64,000 bases of DNA from Streptomyces sp. A0958 (GTDB taxonomy: Bacteria > Actinomycetota > Actinomycetes > Streptomycetales > Streptomycetaceae), in assembly GCF_004795035.1 (NCBI RefSeq), contig NZ_SSBK01000005.1:248001-312000 (forward strand), given 5' to 3'. The translations under genes were made by a program, and so were the position numbers. The notes under the pieces are model-generated. The model was not told the DNA's origin. It worked only from the letters and a program-made list of their open reading frames with translations, and searched no databases. Below, piece after piece: positions 15,553 through 24,416 of this stretch; positions within the stretch are counted from its first letter, which is position 1; every line of letters begins with the position of its first letter.

Positions 15553-16413
15553 TCACAGCGCGACCATCCCCACCACGGCCGCCGCCAACACGACCACGAG
15601 ACCCACGACGTCGACGGCCATGTCCCGCTTCCAGGACCGGCGTTCGGCCCCGACGTCCAGAGTGAAGACCGCCGGGTCATCGGGGGCGTAGTGGACCGTG
15701 ACGTCCCGGCCCTGTGATCCGGCGGGGTCCCGCAGTCCTGACTCGCAGTAGGCCGTAACGGCCGTACCGTCGAGGGTGGTGAAGGTGACGACCGGCATCA
15801 CGCGCGTGAAGGTGTGTCCGTCGTCGTCAGTGCTGACGCTCTTGAGTACGGCGACGACACGGCCGGGTACGGGGGCCATGGCGGCCAGTGCGTCGAGACG
15901 GCGATTCCTGTCGCGTACGTTCCCCGGCAGGTGGTACATGGCCGAGAGGGCCCACGGCCCGCAGAAGCCGAGCAGAGCCCACGGCCAGCCCCGGTCGATC
16001 GCGGCTACGACGACCAGACCGGCGTAGACGAGGAAGACCGCGAAGGTCGGCGGGCCGAGTCCGCGCCCGCCTTCGGAGAGGTCGTTGGCGAACCGGAAGG
16101 CGTGGGGTCTGCCGCGCGGGTAGTGGACGCCGATCTCCCGGCCCGTCCAGGCCGCGCTGATCCTCTCGCCCCGCTCACCGTCGTTGGTGACGGTGAACTC
16201 CTGTCCGCTGGACGGGTCCTGGAAGGAGACGACCACGGCAATCCCGTCGCTCGGGGAGCTTCCGTGCCGGGGCACCCCCACCCGCTCGATCCGCCCCTTC
16301 GCCCGGACCGCCCGCTGCGCCCGGGTCGTTCCGGCCAGCGACATCCCGTAGCCCACCAGCGCGACCGTGCCGAACACGCCACACCACAGCACCAGATATC
16401 CGTGCCAGCCCAT
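15553..16413 (-). CDS. DUF3592-domain membrane protein
   Basis: A 286-residue protein with an N-terminal helix (about 6-25), a central pair of helices (FAVFLVYAGLVVVAAIDRGW and WALLGFCGPWALSAM) and a C-terminal helix (VDVVGLVVVLAAAVVGMVAL). Two similar soluble beta-rich segments, AVVVSFQDPSSGQEFTV...GREIGVHYPRGRPHAF and VVTFTTLDGTAVTAY...RDVTVHYAPDDPAVF, are the DUF3592 repeats. Function is unknown. The ATG at 16413 has AGGAGGG upstream. It overlaps no neighbour and is 83 bp from the small ORF behind it. Confidence 0.8.
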   Translation of the reverse strand: MGWHGYLVLWCGVFGTVALVGYGMSLAGTTRAQRAVRAKGRIERVGVPRHGSSPSDGIAVVVSFQDPSSGQEFTVTNDGERGERISAAWTGREIGVHYPRGRPHAFRFANDLSEGGRGLGPPTFAVFLVYAGLVVVAAIDRGWPWALLGFCGPWALSAMYHLPGNVRDRNRRLDALAAMAPVPGRVVAVLKSVSTDDDGHTFTRVMPVVTFTTLDGTAVTAYCESGLRDPAGSQGRDVTVHYAPDDPAVFTLDVGAERRSWKRDMAVDVVGLVVVLAAAVVGMVAL

Positions 16414-16496
16414 CCGCTTCCCTCCTGCCACTTCGGGGACGGCCACCGAGCACACCCCTGCCGTCCGGAACAGTGCGGTCCCGGGACACGCGCACC

Positions 16497-16748
16497 TCAC
16501 CGTGCGGGCGCGCGCCGCACCACCTTGCCCTGTCCGTTCGCCTCCAGTGACGCCGTTCCTCCGGGCCCGGTCACGACGACCCTGATGACGAGGGAGCCAG
16601 TGAGACGGTCGACGGTGATCTGCCAGGACCGGGGGGAGCGGACGCCGAGGGTGGTCGTGGCCTCCTCGACCAGGGCGGGGAAACGGTCGTACGGCAGCGT
16701 ACTGTGACTGAGCACGGTATTTGGCCCCAAAGGACAACTCCGATGCAC
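16497..16748 (-). CDS. Short hypothetical protein, possibly a truncated C-terminus
   Basis: Up to 83 residues (GTG at 16748) or 72 (GTG at 16715). The residues LPYDRFPALVEEATTTLGVR and SWQITVDRLTGSLVIRVVV look like a genuine soluble protein end, but no family is recognised and neither start has a good ribosome site. The 16-bp direct repeat at 16701-16716 lies exactly at the second possible start. An insertion or rearrangement may therefore have removed an original N-terminus. The coding call is tentative. Confidence 0.4.
   Translation of the reverse strand: MHRSCPLGPNTVLSHSTLPYDRFPALVEEATTTLGVRSPRSWQITVDRLTGSLVIRVVVTGPGGTASLEANGQGKVVRRAPAR
16701..16716. repeat. 16-bp direct repeat, left copy
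   Basis: ACTGTGACTGAGCACG here is identical to 18038-18053. The pair bounds a 1.3-kb segment that holds only the HEAT-repeat gene. Confidence 0.8.
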
Positions 16749-16808
16749 AGAACGCGAGCAGGTGCGCAGGCGAGTGTTTGTGGGCCAGCCACTCGTCGCT
16801 CAGGGCAG

Positions 16809-17819
16809 TCAGGCCCAGGGGTCGTCGGACGGTTCGGGCTCCTCCGGGTGGAGCATGCGGCGGACGCAGCGCAGGAGCCCCGGCTCGCTGCCACCGGCGG
16901 CAGCCATCCAGGGCAGGACATTTATGGCGCGGGCGCGTTCTGCGGAGGCCAGGGCTTCTACGGTGGTGTGCAAAGTTTCGGGGGCGGGTTCATTGGTGAG
17001 GGCAAGCCAGCCGATCGCGGCCGCAAGGCGGGCTTCGGGGGCCTGTGCCCGGTCCTGCCACAGCTCGCGGATCCATCCGGTGGCCGGCTGGTGCGGGTGG
17101 GCACGTGTGGTCTCTGCGGTGGCGAGAACCAAGGCGGCCCGGACCATGGGGTCCTGCTCCTTTGCGGACCGGGTAGCGAAGGCGCTTCGGACTGTATGCC
17201 CGGGGTCGGCCGCGGTGGCGAGAACGTAGGAGGCGTCGATGCGCATGGCGGGGTCGGAGGCGTCGAGGAGAGGCAGGAGCACGGGGGCCCCGGTGGTGAT
17301 CACGGCTCGGGCGGCGGCCACCGACCAGCCCGCCGGGTAGCCGGTCACCTCGACGCCGTAGTCGTCATAGTCGTCGTGCTGGGGGCCGGAGCGATGGAGG
17401 AGGAGTTCGTCGCGGGAGGCGACACCGAAGTGACGGGCGCGGGCCGGGGCGGCGAGACCGCAGAGGGCGTCGGCGCGGTGTCGATGATGGGGGTCGGTGG
17501 CGATCCGGATCAGGAACGGGACAGCGAGAGCGGCGGCGGCCCGGCTGTCGTCGGCGCACATGCCGATCAGGACACCCATCGAGTTACGTGCCGACCCGTC
17601 TCCGGTGCACAACCGGCGAACGGCCTCCCGCGCTTTCTCGCCGTGAGGGAAGTTTCCCCAGGGAAGGTCGTCGAGGGCGGCTCCGCCGAAGGTCCCGGGC
17701 CGTAGGGTCGCCACGACAGCCCGGATGTCGAACGGGCCTCCCGCGAACGAGGCCAGATCCTCCCCGTCCACCAGCGCCCGACACATCGCAAACGTCGGAT
17801 CGGTCCGCCAGTCCCCCAC
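16809..17819 (-). CDS. HEAT-repeat protein
   Basis: A 336-residue soluble alpha-solenoid protein. Repeating helical units with conserved small/hydrophobic spacing are visible, for example SMGVLIGMCADDSRAAAALAVPFLIRI, SVAAARAVITTGAPVLLPLL, MRIDASYVLATAADPGHTV and PMVRAALVLATAETTRAH. Such proteins are binding scaffolds; no catalytic motif is seen. The start is uncertain: a GTG at 17819 (MGDWRTDPTF) matches where homologous sequence seems to begin, while the open frame extends to 17921. The gene is alone between two 16-bp direct repeats, so it may be a mobile cargo gene. Confidence 0.7.
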   Translation of the reverse strand: MGDWRTDPTFAMCRALVDGEDLASFAGGPFDIRAVVATLRPGTFGGAALDDLPWGNFPHGEKAREAVRRLCTGDGSARNSMGVLIGMCADDSRAAAALAVPFLIRIATDPHHRHRADALCGLAAPARARHFGVASRDELLLHRSGPQHDDYDDYGVEVTGYPAGWSVAAARAVITTGAPVLLPLLDASDPAMRIDASYVLATAADPGHTVRSAFATRSAKEQDPMVRAALVLATAETTRAHPHQPATGWIRELWQDRAQAPEARLAAAIGWLALTNEPAPETLHTTVEALASAERARAINVLPWMAAAGGSEPGLLRCVRRMLHPEEPEPSDDPWA

Positions 17820-18021
17820 ACCACACCATCCCACCGTCGAATCCCCAGTGGATTGATCATGCGGGATCTCCCGGACGACTCGAAGCCATCTGCAGTCCTG
17901 ACACGGCACGCCGCAGACCATCGTGAACCCAGAAACTCCCAGCCCAGCATGTCCCTGCGGCTATCGCGCGGGCCATCTAACGTGCACAGGTGCCAGCTAG
18001 CGCGCCCAAGGGCCGGATAGC

Positions 18022-18053
18022 GTGCTCAGTCACAACGACTGTGACTGAGCACG
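18022..18053. repeat. 13-bp palindrome including the right copy of the 16-bp repeat
   Basis: GTGCTCAGTCACA (18022-18034) and its exact reverse complement (18040-18052) are separated by five bases. The right arm is part of the 16-bp direct repeat shared with 16701-16716. The flank also has three spaced TARCGYGC-like words (TAACGTGC, TAGCGCGC, TAGCGTGC) at 17979-18026. It could be a protein-binding site, an element end or a hairpin. Confidence 0.8.
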
Positions 18054-18088
18054 CCGGCTGGCGAGTGAGCGCGAAACGTGGCGGGTGC

Positions 18089-18778
18089 TCAGGAGGACTG
18101 ACCGGGGCGGGGGGACTGGGCGCGGCTCTCGGCGTCTGTAGCTCTTGGGTCGACGGGAGTGCCGGGGATGATCAGGCGGCTTTCGTAGGCGAGTACGACG
18201 AGCTGGGATCTGCTGGACGCTGCGAGTTTGTGCATAATTCGGTTGATGTGCGATTTGACGGTCAGAGGGCTCACGACGAGTGCTTTGGCGATGGCGGTGT
18301 TGTCGGGCTGCGTGGCAATGAGCGTGAGGACTTCGAGTTCGCGCTGGGTCAGTGGCGTCAGCGTTCCGCGGAGGGCAGGCGGTGGGGCTGTGTGGGCGGG
18401 TGCGGGTGAGATGACCATGGCGCCGCCGAGGATGACGTCGAGTGCGGTGAGGAAGTCGTCGGGTTCCAGGTTGGGGCCGAGCACGCCGGTCACTCCGGCG
18501 CCTGTGAGGAAGGGCAGTTCGGCGGGCGGGATGTTCCCGAGTACGACGACCCGGGTGCACGCGGTGGCGTGGCGCAGACGTATCTGGGCTGCGGAGGGCG
18601 GGCCTTGGAAGAGTTCTTGGGCGTCGACGAGCAGAAGGTCGCAGGCGGTCAGTCCGGCCAGGGCGTCGGTGAGGGTTGCGGTTTGGGCTGGGTGGGCGAA
18701 GGCGGGGGATGCGGCGATGACGCGTGCGTAGGCGTCCCGGACGAGGGCCGGGCCGCCCGCGAGGAGTACCCGGTGCAT
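18089..18778 (-). CDS. LuxR-family regulator with degenerate receiver domain
   Basis: A 229-residue protein. The N-terminal half has receiver-like topology (MHRVLLAGGPALVRDAY...LLLVDAQ...VVVLGN...LTGAGVTGVL). The acidic pair that binds Mg2+ in true receivers is replaced by AGGP, so phosphorylation control is doubtful. The C-terminal LuxR HTH is clear: LTPLTQRELEVLTLIATQPDN, then IAKALVVSPLTVKSHINRIMHKL. It lies downstream of the MmpL gene after a hairpin, same strand. It may regulate the exporter or act elsewhere. The start ATG at 18778 fits the family N-terminus. Confidence 0.85.
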   Translation of the reverse strand: MHRVLLAGGPALVRDAYARVIAASPAFAHPAQTATLTDALAGLTACDLLLVDAQELFQGPPSAAQIRLRHATACTRVVVLGNIPPAELPFLTGAGVTGVLGPNLEPDDFLTALDVILGGAMVISPAPAHTAPPPALRGTLTPLTQRELEVLTLIATQPDNTAIAKALVVSPLTVKSHINRIMHKLAASSRSQLVVLAYESRLIIPGTPVDPRATDAESRAQSPRPGQSS

Positions 18779-18802
18779 CGGCGGCGTCCTTGGGGAAGGG
18801 GT

Positions 18803-18836
18803 CGGGCCCGCGGTGCCCGTGGCGGCCGCGGGCCCG
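18803..18836 (-). terminator. Hairpin after the MmpL gene
   Basis: An 11-bp GC-only stem (18803-18813 with 18826-18836, 12-nt loop) in the 68-bp gap between the MmpL gene and the LuxR gene. It may end or attenuate the exporter message. Confidence 0.55.
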
Positions 18837-18846
18837 TGGGGCGGTG

Positions 18847-21072
18847 TCAGTGGTTGTGGTCCGTGAAGCCGGCGTAGCTGGGTTCGCGGACGGTGGGGGT
18901 GTCGGGGGTCTGCTTGGTGAGTTTTTCGCCTTCGATGTCGACGTTGGGCAGGATGCGGTCGATCCAGGCGGGCAGGGACCAGGCGCGCTTGCCGAGGAGG
19001 GCGAGGGCCGCCGGGATGATCGTCATGCGGACGACGAACGCGTCGAAGACGACGGCGATGGCGAGGCCGAATCCGAGCGACTTGATCATGGCGTCGTGGG
19101 AGCCGACGAAACCGGCGAAGACGCTGATCATGATGAGGGCGGCGGAGGTGACGACGGTGGCGCTGTGCTTGAAGCCCGTCTCGACGGCGGTGCGGGCGTC
19201 GGCGCCGTGGACGTACGCCTCGCGCATGCGGGTCACCAGGAAGACCTGGTAGTCCATGGCCAGGCCGAACACGATGCCGACCATGAGGACGGGCATCAGG
19301 CTCATGACGGGGCCGGTCTGTTCCAGGCCGATGAGGTCCTTCAGCCAGCCCCACTGGAAGACTGCGACCAGGGCTCCGAGGGAGGCTAGTACAGAGAGCA
19401 GGAACCCGAGGGCCGCCTTGAGTGGGACCAGGATGGACCGGAAGACGAGGATCAACACGAGGACGGCCAGGCCGACGACGAGGGCGAGGTAGGGCACGAT
19501 CGCGGCGCTGAACTTGTCGGAGATGTCGATGTTGAGGGCTGTGGTGCCTGTCACGAGGGAGCGGGCACCGGTGTCGGACTGGAGGTCACCGGCCAGACTG
19601 CGGATGTCGGTAACGAGGTCCTTGGTGGCGTCGCTGCCCGGTGCACTCTTGGGGATGACCGTGATGATCGCGGTGTCGCCGCTCTCGTTGAAGGCGGCCG
19701 GCGTCACCCCGGCCACGTCCGGAAGACCGGAGAGGGACTTGCCCAGGGCTCCGGCGCTGTCGCGGGCGACGGCCGGGTCCTGGTCGTCGACGGTCACGGT
19801 GAGAGGACCGTTGAAACCGGGTCCGAAGGACTCCGACAGCATGTCGTACGCCTTGCGCTGGGTGGACGAGGTGGCCTTGGAGCCATCGTCCGGCAGCCCG
19901 AGTTCGAGCTGGGTGGCCGGAAGGGCGACTACGCCGAGAGCGACCACGGCCAGGAGGAGCATCTGGGCCGGCTTGCGCAGAACGTAGGAGATCCAGCGCT
20001 GCCCCAGGCCCGGCTTGGCGGGCTTGGCAGGGTCGGCCACGGCGGCAGGCTTCTTACGCTTCTTGCCGCGGACGCGTTCACCGGCGAAGCCGAGGAGGGC
20101 GGGAACCAGGGTGGTGGCGACGAGGACCGCGATGACGACGGCACCAGCGGCGGCCAGGCCCATCGCGGTCAGGATGGGCAGGTTCACCACCGCGAGGCCC
20201 GCGAGGGCGATGACGACGGTCAGCCCGGCGAAGACGACGGCGGAACCCGCTGTGCCGTTCGCGCGGGCGGCGGCCTCCCGGGCGTCGTAACCGTCGGCGC
20301 GCTCCGAGCGGTAGCGGGAGACGATGAACAGGGCGTAGTCGATGCCGACGGCGATGCCGAGCATCGTGGCGAGGGCCGAGGCGTTGCTGTTGAGGTCGAG
20401 CGGGCCGCTGAGCGCGGTGATGGCGGCCATGCTCACCCCGACTCCGACGAGCGCGGTGAGCAGGGGCAGGCCTGCGGCGATCAGGGAGCCGAAGGTGATG
20501 AGGAGGATGACGGCTGCCAGGGCGAAGCCGATGGCTTCGGCAGTGTGGCTTTCCTCGGGGGCGGCCAGCGCGTTGCCGGAGGCTTCCACGGTCAGCCCCT
20601 GGTCGCGGCCCGATTCCAGGGCCTTGTCCAGGCCGGTGTGGTCGCCGTCGGTGAGGTCGGCATCCGTGGCGGTGTAGGTGACCTGGGCGTAGGCGGTGGT
20701 GCCGTCCGCGCTCACCGCCTTGGAAGTGAAGGGGTCGCTGATCTGTCCGATGCGGGAAGAGGAGTCTTTGATGCCGGCCAGAGTCGCTTCGAGAGCGGCC
20801 TTGTTCTCCGGGGTGCTGATCTTCTCGTCGTCGGGTGCGCGCAGCACGACACGGGCGGTGGCTCCGCCGGCGTTGGCCGCGGGGAACTTCTCTCCCAGGA
20901 GGTCGAAGGCGCGCTGGGCCTCGGTGCCGGGCAGGGTGATGCTGGAGCTGGCGGGGCCCGAACTGCTGGAGGCGCCGATACCTACGGCGCCCAGGATGAG
21001 CGCCCAGAGGAGGACGATCAGCCAGCGCCGCTTGAACGCGGCCCTGCCGATCTTGTGAAGGAAGGTGGCCAT
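18847..21072 (-). CDS. MmpL/RND-family exporter
   Basis: A 741-residue membrane protein with the MMPL two-fold architecture. It has one N-terminal helix (WLIVLLWALILGAVGIGA), an extracellular loop domain, five helices including IAVGIDYALFIVSRYRSER, and a second half with VFGLAMDYQVFLVTRMREAY. The two GxDY/AxDY pairs hold the proton-relay aspartates. It would export lipids or hydrophobic drugs using the proton gradient. It is just downstream of a TetR gene on the same strand (185-bp gap), so it is probably that repressor's target. Confidence 0.92.
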   Translation of the reverse strand: MATFLHKIGRAAFKRRWLIVLLWALILGAVGIGASSSSGPASSSITLPGTEAQRAFDLLGEKFPAANAGGATARVVLRAPDDEKISTPENKAALEATLAGIKDSSSRIGQISDPFTSKAVSADGTTAYAQVTYTATDADLTDGDHTGLDKALESGRDQGLTVEASGNALAAPEESHTAEAIGFALAAVILLITFGSLIAAGLPLLTALVGVGVSMAAITALSGPLDLNSNASALATMLGIAVGIDYALFIVSRYRSERADGYDAREAAARANGTAGSAVVFAGLTVVIALAGLAVVNLPILTAMGLAAAGAVVIAVLVATTLVPALLGFAGERVRGKKRKKPAAVADPAKPAKPGLGQRWISYVLRKPAQMLLLAVVALGVVALPATQLELGLPDDGSKATSSTQRKAYDMLSESFGPGFNGPLTVTVDDQDPAVARDSAGALGKSLSGLPDVAGVTPAAFNESGDTAIITVIPKSAPGSDATKDLVTDIRSLAGDLQSDTGARSLVTGTTALNIDISDKFSAAIVPYLALVVGLAVLVLILVFRSILVPLKAALGFLLSVLASLGALVAVFQWGWLKDLIGLEQTGPVMSLMPVLMVGIVFGLAMDYQVFLVTRMREAYVHGADARTAVETGFKHSATVVTSAALIMISVFAGFVGSHDAMIKSLGFGLAIAVVFDAFVVRMTIIPAALALLGKRAWSLPAWIDRILPNVDIEGEKLTKQTPDTPTVREPSYAGFTDHNH

Positions 21073-21257
21073 GAGGGAAACGCTCCGGGTCGAAGGTGTT
21101 TTCGGACGTGCGGTGCCCTGAGCCCGGCCTGTGGCAGGCGGGGCCCCGATGAGGGCATGCGGAGGGAGGCGAGCGGCTCCGGGCCGTCGTCAGGGACGTG
21201 CGGGGTCGCCGGCAGCACGGGAAGGTGCGGCCGGAAGGTGGTGGGGGCTGGGTTGGG

Positions 21258-21869
21258 TCAGGCGGTGGCGGGCTGCGCGGTGAGAGCCGGCAGGAGCACC
21301 AGCTCGACAACGGCTTCCATCAGCTCCTGGGTCGCCTCGGTCCCGTGAACGATTTTCTGTGCGAGCCACGGGCCCAGCAGGATCTGGTCCGCCAGGTCAA
21401 TGACCGGGTTTCCGGCCCTGATCTCGCCCCTTGCGACCGCACGCTCAAACAGCTGGGCAAGATCCCGCAGGATCGGATGGATCAGGATCTCGCGCACGAT
21501 GTCCATGAGGCCCTCGTCCTGGACGATCGCCGCCGGCAACGAGGTGAAGGGCTCATTGGCCAGATCATCGGCCACCAGGTACCGCGCGACCTCCATCAGA
21601 TCGCCGCGAAGACTGCCGGTATCGATGCTGGACAAATCCTCCCCGGACTCCGCGCTGAGAGCCTTCCACGCCGAAATCACCAGACGCGGCTTGCTCTCCC
21701 ACTGCCGGTAGAGCGTCGCCGTACTGCACTTCGCCCGCTGCGCGACCGCAGCCATGGTCACCTGCTCATAACCGACCTCGCCGACAAGCTGAGCCGTCAC
21801 GAACAGCAGCTCACGCTCCCGCTCCGGGGTGAGCTTGCGCCGGCGCGACGCCACAGGTGCCTCAGTCAT
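21258..21869 (-). CDS. TetR-family repressor of the MmpL exporter
   Basis: A 203-residue regulator. The HTH is VTMAAVAQRAKCSTATLYRQWESKPRLV (about 38-65), of typical TetR form, followed by the C-terminal ligand domain (ESGEDLSSIDTGSLRGDLMEVARYLV). The ATG at 21869 follows GGGAG at a suitable distance; an ATG at 21887 is in frame but lacks one. The gene precedes the exporter on the same strand. An AT-rich imperfect palindrome upstream (21925-21956) is a candidate operator, suggesting autoregulation and control of the exporter. Confidence 0.88.
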   Translation of the reverse strand: MTEAPVASRRRKLTPERERELLFVTAQLVGEVGYEQVTMAAVAQRAKCSTATLYRQWESKPRLVISAWKALSAESGEDLSSIDTGSLRGDLMEVARYLVADDLANEPFTSLPAAIVQDEGLMDIVREILIHPILRDLAQLFERAVARGEIRAGNPVIDLADQILLGPWLAQKIVHGTEATQELMEAVVELVLLPALTAQPATA

Positions 21870-21924
21870 CGCTGCTCCCGATCCCATTCCTAGCTGACTC
21901 CAGAACTGTAGCCACCCCATGAAG

Positions 21925-21956
21925 CGAAAATCAAGTTTTCGAAACTGGAATTTTCG
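21925..21956 (-). promoter_or_regulatory. Candidate TetR operator
   Basis: CGAAAAT (21925-21931) and ATTTTCG (21950-21956) flank an inner near-palindrome AGTTTTCGAAACT. It is unusually AT-rich for this genome and lies about 55 bp before the tetR-type gene. Placement and symmetry fit a TetR operator; binding is not shown. Confidence 0.5.
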
Positions 21957-22246
21957 ATCACGGTGAGGGGTCGGCTCTAGATCGCAGCGGGTGCCGCGCC
22001 CTCTGCCAACGCGAACGCCTGAGGTGCCCACGCTTCCCGGGCTACGGCGTACGCAATGCGTTGCCCAACAACGCTTCATCCACTCACGCCGATCACCGTG
22101 TCACCGGCGCCGCCCACGACTGACTCCCGCCGCCACTCAAACTTCAGTGCGACAGGACACTGAGTGTGAGCGTGCGCCGTACCTGGCACTGTTGGACACC
22201 TTCGATGCACAGCGTGGGCGGCTTAATTGAGGCCCGGTCGCGCTGC
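21957..22246. other. No gene recognised
   Basis: Between the TetR promoter region and the hypothetical gene ending at 22247. Short open frames exist on both strands, but none has family features or a ribosome site. Base composition is slightly lower in GC than the neighbours. It could be the worn remains of a mobile or lost gene. Confidence 0.5.
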
Positions 22247-22765
22247 TCAGTACTTGATCTCTTTAGCTTCGTACCCTTCGAGCCCCGTCGTGACGAGGGC
22301 CGGTACGAGGGCGTGCAGGTACCAGGCGAGGTCGGTGAACGCGGGCGCCGCCGGGATATGCCGGCGGTCGATGCTGGGCGAGAAGAAGACTTCCTTGCGG
22401 CCGGGCATCAGCATGAACATCCCGCCGGTCCCGGCTTGCGGGTGGTAGACGTTGATGGCCACGGTGTACGGCAGATTGCCGGGCGCGTCCAGGCGCACCA
22501 GCACCTCATTGATGTCTTTGGGGGCGCTGGTGGCCCATTCGTACATGTCATCCGCGTCGTTGATCATGTGGGTGACACCCCCGACAGGGTCCTCCACCGA
22601 CCAGCCCACCGCGGTTAGGGCATCCACGATCGAGCGTGCGGTGGTCGGGTGCGTGAACGTGAAGTCGATGTCGGCGTCTCTGGAGATCCCACGGCACCTC
22701 CGCTCAGCGTGGCGCAGCCACGCATGCTCGCCCTTCGAACGCAGGGCCGTCGATCGATTCTTCAT
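22247..22765 (-). CDS. Hypothetical protein, nucleotidyltransferase-like features uncertain
   Basis: A 172-residue soluble protein. SRDADIDFTFTHPTTARSIVDAL resembles a D-x-D strand-helix unit as found in nucleotidyltransferase-fold proteins, but the usual GS motif before it is absent. Other notable stretches are TSAPKDINEVLVRLD and MLMPGRKEVFFSPSIDRRHIPAAPAF. I do not recognise the family. The ATG at 22765 is used; the frame stays open upstream without similarity. It neighbours IS-disrupted DNA, so its original context is lost. Confidence 0.5.
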   Translation of the reverse strand: MKNRSTALRSKGEHAWLRHAERRCRGISRDADIDFTFTHPTTARSIVDALTAVGWSVEDPVGGVTHMINDADDMYEWATSAPKDINEVLVRLDAPGNLPYTVAINVYHPQAGTGGMFMLMPGRKEVFFSPSIDRRHIPAAPAFTDLAWYLHALVPALVTTGLEGYEAKEIKY

Positions 22766-22919
22766 CAGGTCCAGGCCTCGACCGTCGCTGGGACGGTGGG
22801 CCATAGACGGCTCCGACGGCCAACTCTGTTGCTCAGGATCCGTTCGCGTAGATGCTGAGGGTGCGGGTGCTGGGGCGTTCGCCCCAGTGGCCGCTGTGCG
22901 GTGAGGCTTTGGCCAACCC

Positions 22920-23200
22920 TCAAGGTCCACGGCGGCCTTCTGAGACAGCGATTTCGGCGACCTGTCGGAGCGCTTCCTGATACGCCTCGGCGTTGCCCGG
23001 CACCTTCTGCCAGGTGCGGACCTTGAGCGTGGTGGCATGCAGGGGCCCGGGCGGGATGCCGAGGTAGCGGCCGGCACTGGCTCGTGGGCCGCCACGGGCC
23101 ATCTGGACCAGGCGGATCGCGGCGTCGCGGCGCAGGTGCCGTACGGGCCCGTGCAGTCCGTCCAGCGGTGCTGTCCAGGTGTTGGGGAGGGGGTCCGAAA
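22920..23200 (-). pseudogene. Truncated 3' end of a gene cut by the IS3 element
   Basis: About 93 codons end at 22920: GPVRHLRRDAAIRLVQMARG, then ASAGRYLGIPPGPLHATTL and YQEALRQVAEIAV. The segment looks like the C-terminus of a DNA-associated protein; a weak resemblance to TniQ-type transposition proteins (RLVQMA-G--A-RYLGI) is noted but unproven. The reading frame is interrupted at 23200 by the IS end, so no start remains. Confidence 0.5.
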
Positions 23201-23233
23201 TGAAGTTTCCCCGTGATCCTGGACACTCGTCCG

Positions 23234-24120
23234 TTAGGCCGCGAGGGCGTGTCGATGCCGCTGCCTGGTCTCGGCCGGGGTGAGGTAGCCGAAGATCTTG
23301 TGCTTGCGCAGGCGGCGGCGGTTGTAGAAGGTCTCGATGAAGTTGAAGACTTCGGCGCGGGCGGTGGCCCGGTCGGGCCAGTCCGGGTTCCGATCTCTTC
23401 CTTGAGTAGAGCCCAAAAACTCTCTGCTGCGGCGTTATCGAAACACGAACCGGTGCGTCCACAGCTCTGCCGTAGCCCCAACTCTATTGTTTGGGCGCGG
23501 AATTGTGCCGAGGTGTACTCGCTTCCGCGATCACTGTGGACCACGCATCCGGGCTCCAGACCGCCTCGGCCGTGGGCCATATCGAGTGCGTCCACGACGA
23601 GCTCGGCGCGGTGGTGGTCGGCCATCGCGTAGCCGACGACCTCGCGCGTGGCCAGGTCTAGCCAGCAGGCGAGGTAGAGCCAACCCTCGGCCGTCGGGAG
23701 GTAGGTGATGTCGCCGACCAGCTTGGTGCCGGGGTGCTCGGCGTGGAAGTCCCGGCCGACCAGGTCCGGGGCCGGCTTCGCCTTCGAATCCGGCCGGGTC
23801 AGCGAGCGCCGCTTACGGCGGGTGACGCCGCGGATGTCGCGCTCACGCATGACGCGGGCGATGCGCTTGCGATTCACTCGCCGCCCCAGACGCCGCAGCT
23901 CGGCGTGGATGCGCGGGACGCCGTAGGCCTTGCGGGAAGCGATATGCAGCACGGTGATCTCGTGCGCGAGCGCGTCGTCGGCCGCTTGGCGGGCCTGGCG
24001 GGTGGCCTCGCCCGCGCGCCAGGCGTAGTAGGAGGAGCGGGTCACGTGCAGCACCCGGCACAGCATCGTGACCGGATAGTTCGCCTTCTCCGCGTGGATC
24101 AACTGGTACAACGCGGTCAC
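23234..24120 (-). pseudogene. IS3-family transposase OrfB, frameshifted
   Basis: The DDE integrase is clear: N-terminal HTH_21-like region (HIASRKAYGVPRIHAELRRL), TKLVGDITYLPTAEGWLYLA (first Asp), VVHSDRGSEYTSAQF (second Asp) and DNAAAESFWALLKEEIGTR (Glu). Just after the catalytic Glu the frame breaks at about 23380-23386. The expected ending WPDRATARAEVFNFIETFYN and YLTPAETRQRH continues in the next frame to 23234. Other family members have one more base here, so a single-base deletion is likely. The GTG start at 24120 overlaps orfA's stop. The truncated product would lack the C-terminal helices. Confidence 0.88.
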
Positions 24121-24416
24121 CGGTCGATCTCCTTCACGAAGAAGGCCGTCGCTTTTTTCAGGATCTCGATCGTCTGCTGCTGCTCGCGGTTCTCCTTGCG
24201 TAGCCGGCGCAGTTCGTCGCGTTCGGCGCTGGTCAGCTCGCCCGGGGCGCCCTCACCCCGGTCGGCTTTGGCCCGGCGGTACCAGCCGCGCAGGGACTCG
24301 GAGCTGATGCCCAGCTCCCGGGCGACGGCGGTGACCGTCTTGCCCGAGGAGTCGACGAGCGCGATCGCGTCCCGCTTTAACTCCTCGGTGTACCGCTTCG
24401 TGTATTTGCTTCCCAC
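24117..24416 (-). CDS. IS3-family transposase OrfA
   Basis: A 99-residue protein with an HTH_Tnp_1 domain: KYTKRYTEELKRDAIALVDS, then VTAVARELGISSESLRGWYRRAK. A leucine-zipper-like C-terminal helix follows (LRRLRKENREQQQTIEILKK). It binds the IS ends and, joined to OrfB by a -1 frameshift, forms the active transposase. The start is GTG at 24416. It appears intact, unlike orfB. Confidence 0.92.
   Translation of the reverse strand: MGSKYTKRYTEELKRDAIALVDSSGKTVTAVARELGISSESLRGWYRRAKADRGEGAPGELTSAERDELRRLRKENREQQQTIEILKKATAFFVKEIDR
24152..24158 (-). other. A6G programmed frameshift site in IS3 orfA
   Basis: On the minus strand AAAAAAG spans 24158-24152, near the end of orfA, and orfB is in the -1 frame relative to orfA. 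This is the standard slippery heptamer for making OrfAB fusion transposase in IS3 elements. Confidence 0.75.
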
